This document shows, one piece after another, positions 62,697 through 64,000 of a stretch of DNA of 64,000 bases. Location: NCBI RefSeq assembly GCF_001811425.1, contig NZ_KV804698.1, positions 1 to 64,000 on the forward strand. Reading direction: 5' to 3'. The notes below the pieces were generated by a model, which ran no database searches, was not told where the DNA came from, and saw nothing but the letters and a program-made list of their open reading frames with translations. How positions within the stretch are numbered: position 1 is the first letter of the stretch; every line of letters begins with the position of its first letter. Source of the stretch: Peptoniphilus_A sp001811425. GTDB taxonomy: Bacteria; Bacillota; Clostridia; Tissierellales; Peptoniphilaceae. A program made the position numbers and the translations under genes.

Positions 62697-63128
62697 ATGT
62701 TGATGCCTAAGAGAGTAAAATATCGTAAAGTTCACAGAGGCAGAATGAAGGGCAAGGCTATGCGTGGTAATGAGCTTGCATACGGCGAATATGGTATAAA
62801 AGCTTTAGAACCTTGTTGGATAACTTCAAATCAAATAGAAGCAGCACGTCGTGCTATGACAAGATATATTCGTAGAGGTGGAAATATCTGGATTAAGATT
62901 TTCCCAGACAAACCTGTTACTGAAAAACCTGCTGAAACTCGTATGGGTTCCGGTAAAGGTGCTCCAGAGTATTGGGTTGCAGTAGTTAAACCAGGAAGAA
63001 TTTTATTTGAAATGGGCGGTGTTTCTGAAGATGTTGCAAGAGAAGCTATGAGACTTGCATCTATGAAACTCCCTGTGAGAACTAAATTCGTTATGAAAGA
63101 TAAGGATGGTGACTCAAATGAAGGCTAA
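62697..63128 (+). CDS. rplP: Ribosomal protein L16
   Basis: 143 residues. MLMPKRVKYRKVHRGRMKGK start and GSGKGAPEYWVAVVKPGRIL are diagnostic. Start kept at 62697, 6 bases after GGGAGGA, which gives the usual MLMPKR N-terminus. Overlaps rpmC. Confidence 0.97.
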   Translation: MLMPKRVKYRKVHRGRMKGKAMRGNELAYGEYGIKALEPCWITSNQIEAARRAMTRYIRRGGNIWIKIFPDKPVTEKPAETRMGSGKGAPEYWVAVVKPGRILFEMGGVSEDVAREAMRLASMKLPVRTKFVMKDKDGDSNEG

Positions 63129-63324
63129 TGAAATTCGCAAGATGTCAAGCGAAGATTTAAATAAGAAAGTTAATGAACTTAAAAATGAACTTTTTAATTT
63201 GAGATTCAGATTGGCCACTGGTCAACTTGACAATCCATCAAGTATTAAAAGTGTTAAAAGAGATATAGCAAGAGTTAAAACGATCATTAGAGAACGTGAA
63301 CTTGAAGTTGGAAAGGAGGCTTAA
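63118..63324 (+). CDS. rpmC: Ribosomal protein L29
   Basis: 68 residues from ATG 63118, giving the usual MKANEIRKMSSEDL N-terminus; ATG 63106 would add four residues. Two-helix protein at the exit tunnel (LKNELFNLRFRLATGQLDNP). Overlaps the end of rplP by 11 bases. Confidence 0.95.
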   Translation: MKANEIRKMSSEDLNKKVNELKNELFNLRFRLATGQLDNPSSIKSVKRDIARVKTIIRERELEVGKEA

Positions 63325-63328
63325 TCTC

Positions 63329-63583
63329 ATGGAAAGAAATTCAAGAAAAACTATAACAGGAATTGTAGTAAGCGATAAAATGGATAAGACTATTGTAGTT
63401 CAAACTGAAACTTTAAAAACTCATCCAATTTACAAAAAGAGATTTAAGAAGACTACTAAATTCAAGGCTCATGATGAAAATAATGAATGTGGTATTGGTG
63501 ATCGCGTAAAACTTATGGAAACTAGACCACTAAGTAAAGATAAAAGATGGAGACTTGTAGAAATTATTGAAAAGGCTCAATAA
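63329..63583 (+). CDS. rpsQ: Ribosomal protein S17
   Basis: 84 residues from ATG 63329, with AAGGAGG upstream; a frame from 63296 precedes that site. ITGIVVSDKMDKTIVVQTET and IGDRVKLMETRPLSKDKRWR identify S17. Confidence 0.97.
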   Translation: MERNSRKTITGIVVSDKMDKTIVVQTETLKTHPIYKKRFKKTTKFKAHDENNECGIGDRVKLMETRPLSKDKRWRLVEIIEKAQ

Positions 63584-63606
63584 TTTTAACTTGAAAGGAG
63601 AATAAC

Positions 63607-63975
63607 ATGATTCAACAAGAAACAAGATTGCGTGTTGCTGACAATTCAGGTGCAAGAGAACTATCTGTAATTAAAGTCCTTGGTGGAACTAATAGAAAGA
63701 CAGCTTCTATCGGAGATATTGTAGTGTGTTCTGTAAAGAATGCAACACCCGGTGGCGTTGTCAAAAAAGGTGCTGTTGTAAAAGCAGTTATTGTTAGAAC
63801 AAACAAGGGCATCAGCAGAAAAGACGGATCTTACATTAGCTTCGATGATAATGCTGCTGTTGTAATTAAAGATGATAGAAGCCCTGTTGGCACTCGTATT
63901 TTTGGACCTGTAACTAGAGAACTAAGAGCTGGAAACTTTATGAAGATTATTTCTCTAGCTCCGGAAGTACTATAA
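63607..63975 (+). CDS. rplN: Ribosomal protein L14
   Basis: 122 residues, the invariant family length. MIQQETRLRVADNSGARELS and GTRIFGPVTRELRAGNFMKI are diagnostic. Binds 23S rRNA at the 30S interface. Confidence 0.98.
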   Translation: MIQQETRLRVADNSGARELSVIKVLGGTNRKTASIGDIVVCSVKNATPGGVVKKGAVVKAVIVRTNKGISRKDGSYISFDDNAAVVIKDDRSPVGTRIFGPVTRELRAGNFMKIISLAPEVL

Positions 63976-63989
63976 TTTGGAGGTGTAAT

Positions 63990-64000
63990 ATGAAAATTAA
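63990..64000 (+). CDS. rplX: Start of next gene, probably rplX (L24), cut by window end
   Basis: TTGGAGGTG followed by ATGAAAATT 14 bases after rplN. Only three codons are visible; identity rests on the conserved order rplN-rplX in S10/spc operons. Confidence 0.6.

Overview
The window is low-GC, AT-rich bacterial DNA with strong Shine-Dalgarno sites, TTG/GTG starts, compact overlapping operons and intrinsic terminators. S-layer-homology (SLH) surface proteins, LPXTG-type pilins with class C sortases, two electron-transferring flavoprotein (ETF) pairs, a flavodiiron protein and an encapsulated-ferritin-like protein together suggest an anaerobic Gram-positive firmicute. Tissierellia/Peptoniphilaceae (Peptoniphilus-like) fits best, but this is inferred from gene content, not from a marker search.

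Layout. 1-3.8 kb: two SLH proteins, the first open at the left edge. 3.9-7.2 kb: minus-strand ArsC/Spx-like protein, a gene-free stretch with promoter and terminator (candidate ncRNA), a flavodiiron protein and a TtcA-like PP-loop protein. 7.4-11.5 kb: pncB, a radical SAM enzyme, an unknown protein and an AI-2E family exporter as one operon. 11.6-15.5 kb: encapsulated-ferritin-like gene, then a four-gene OpuC-type osmoprotectant ABC transporter. 15.6-21.2 kb: NhaC-type antiporter and a MacAB-like efflux operon. 22.0-41.0 kb: a 19-kb pilus locus (giant adhesin split by an in-frame stop, small ORF, major pilin, LPKTG pilin, three class C sortases). 41.1-42.1 kb: a palindromic repeat element, a lone RelB/DinJ antitoxin and an XRE regulator. 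42.3-47.1 kb: isoaspartyl dipeptidase, YfcC-type permease and an unrecognised HTH protein, all minus strand. 47.2-52.6 kb: D-lactate dehydrogenase, acyl-CoA dehydrogenase, EtfBA and LrgAB in one operon, convergent with a second EtfBA pair. 54.9-57.9 kb: iron/heme/cobalamin-type ABC transporter, followed by a second copy of the palindromic element. 58.2 kb to the end: the S10 ribosomal protein operon from a structured leader through rplN, with the first codons of rplX at the edge.

How the genes work together. The pilus locus is a self-contained assembly unit: secreted precursors with sorting signals YPWTG, IPQTG and LPKTG plus three polymerising sortases, with RNA hairpins and an intrinsic terminator between genes that probably set relative expression. 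The lactate operon links a flavin dehydrogenase and an acyl-CoA dehydrogenase to one ETF and places LrgAB where related operons carry a lactate permease. The most notable items are the stop codon inside a ~4,235-codon adhesin frame, the two-copy ~165-bp palindromic element, the orphan candidate ncRNA at 4.4-4.8 kb, the EncFtn-like protein lacking a cargo tail, and the structured S10 leader.
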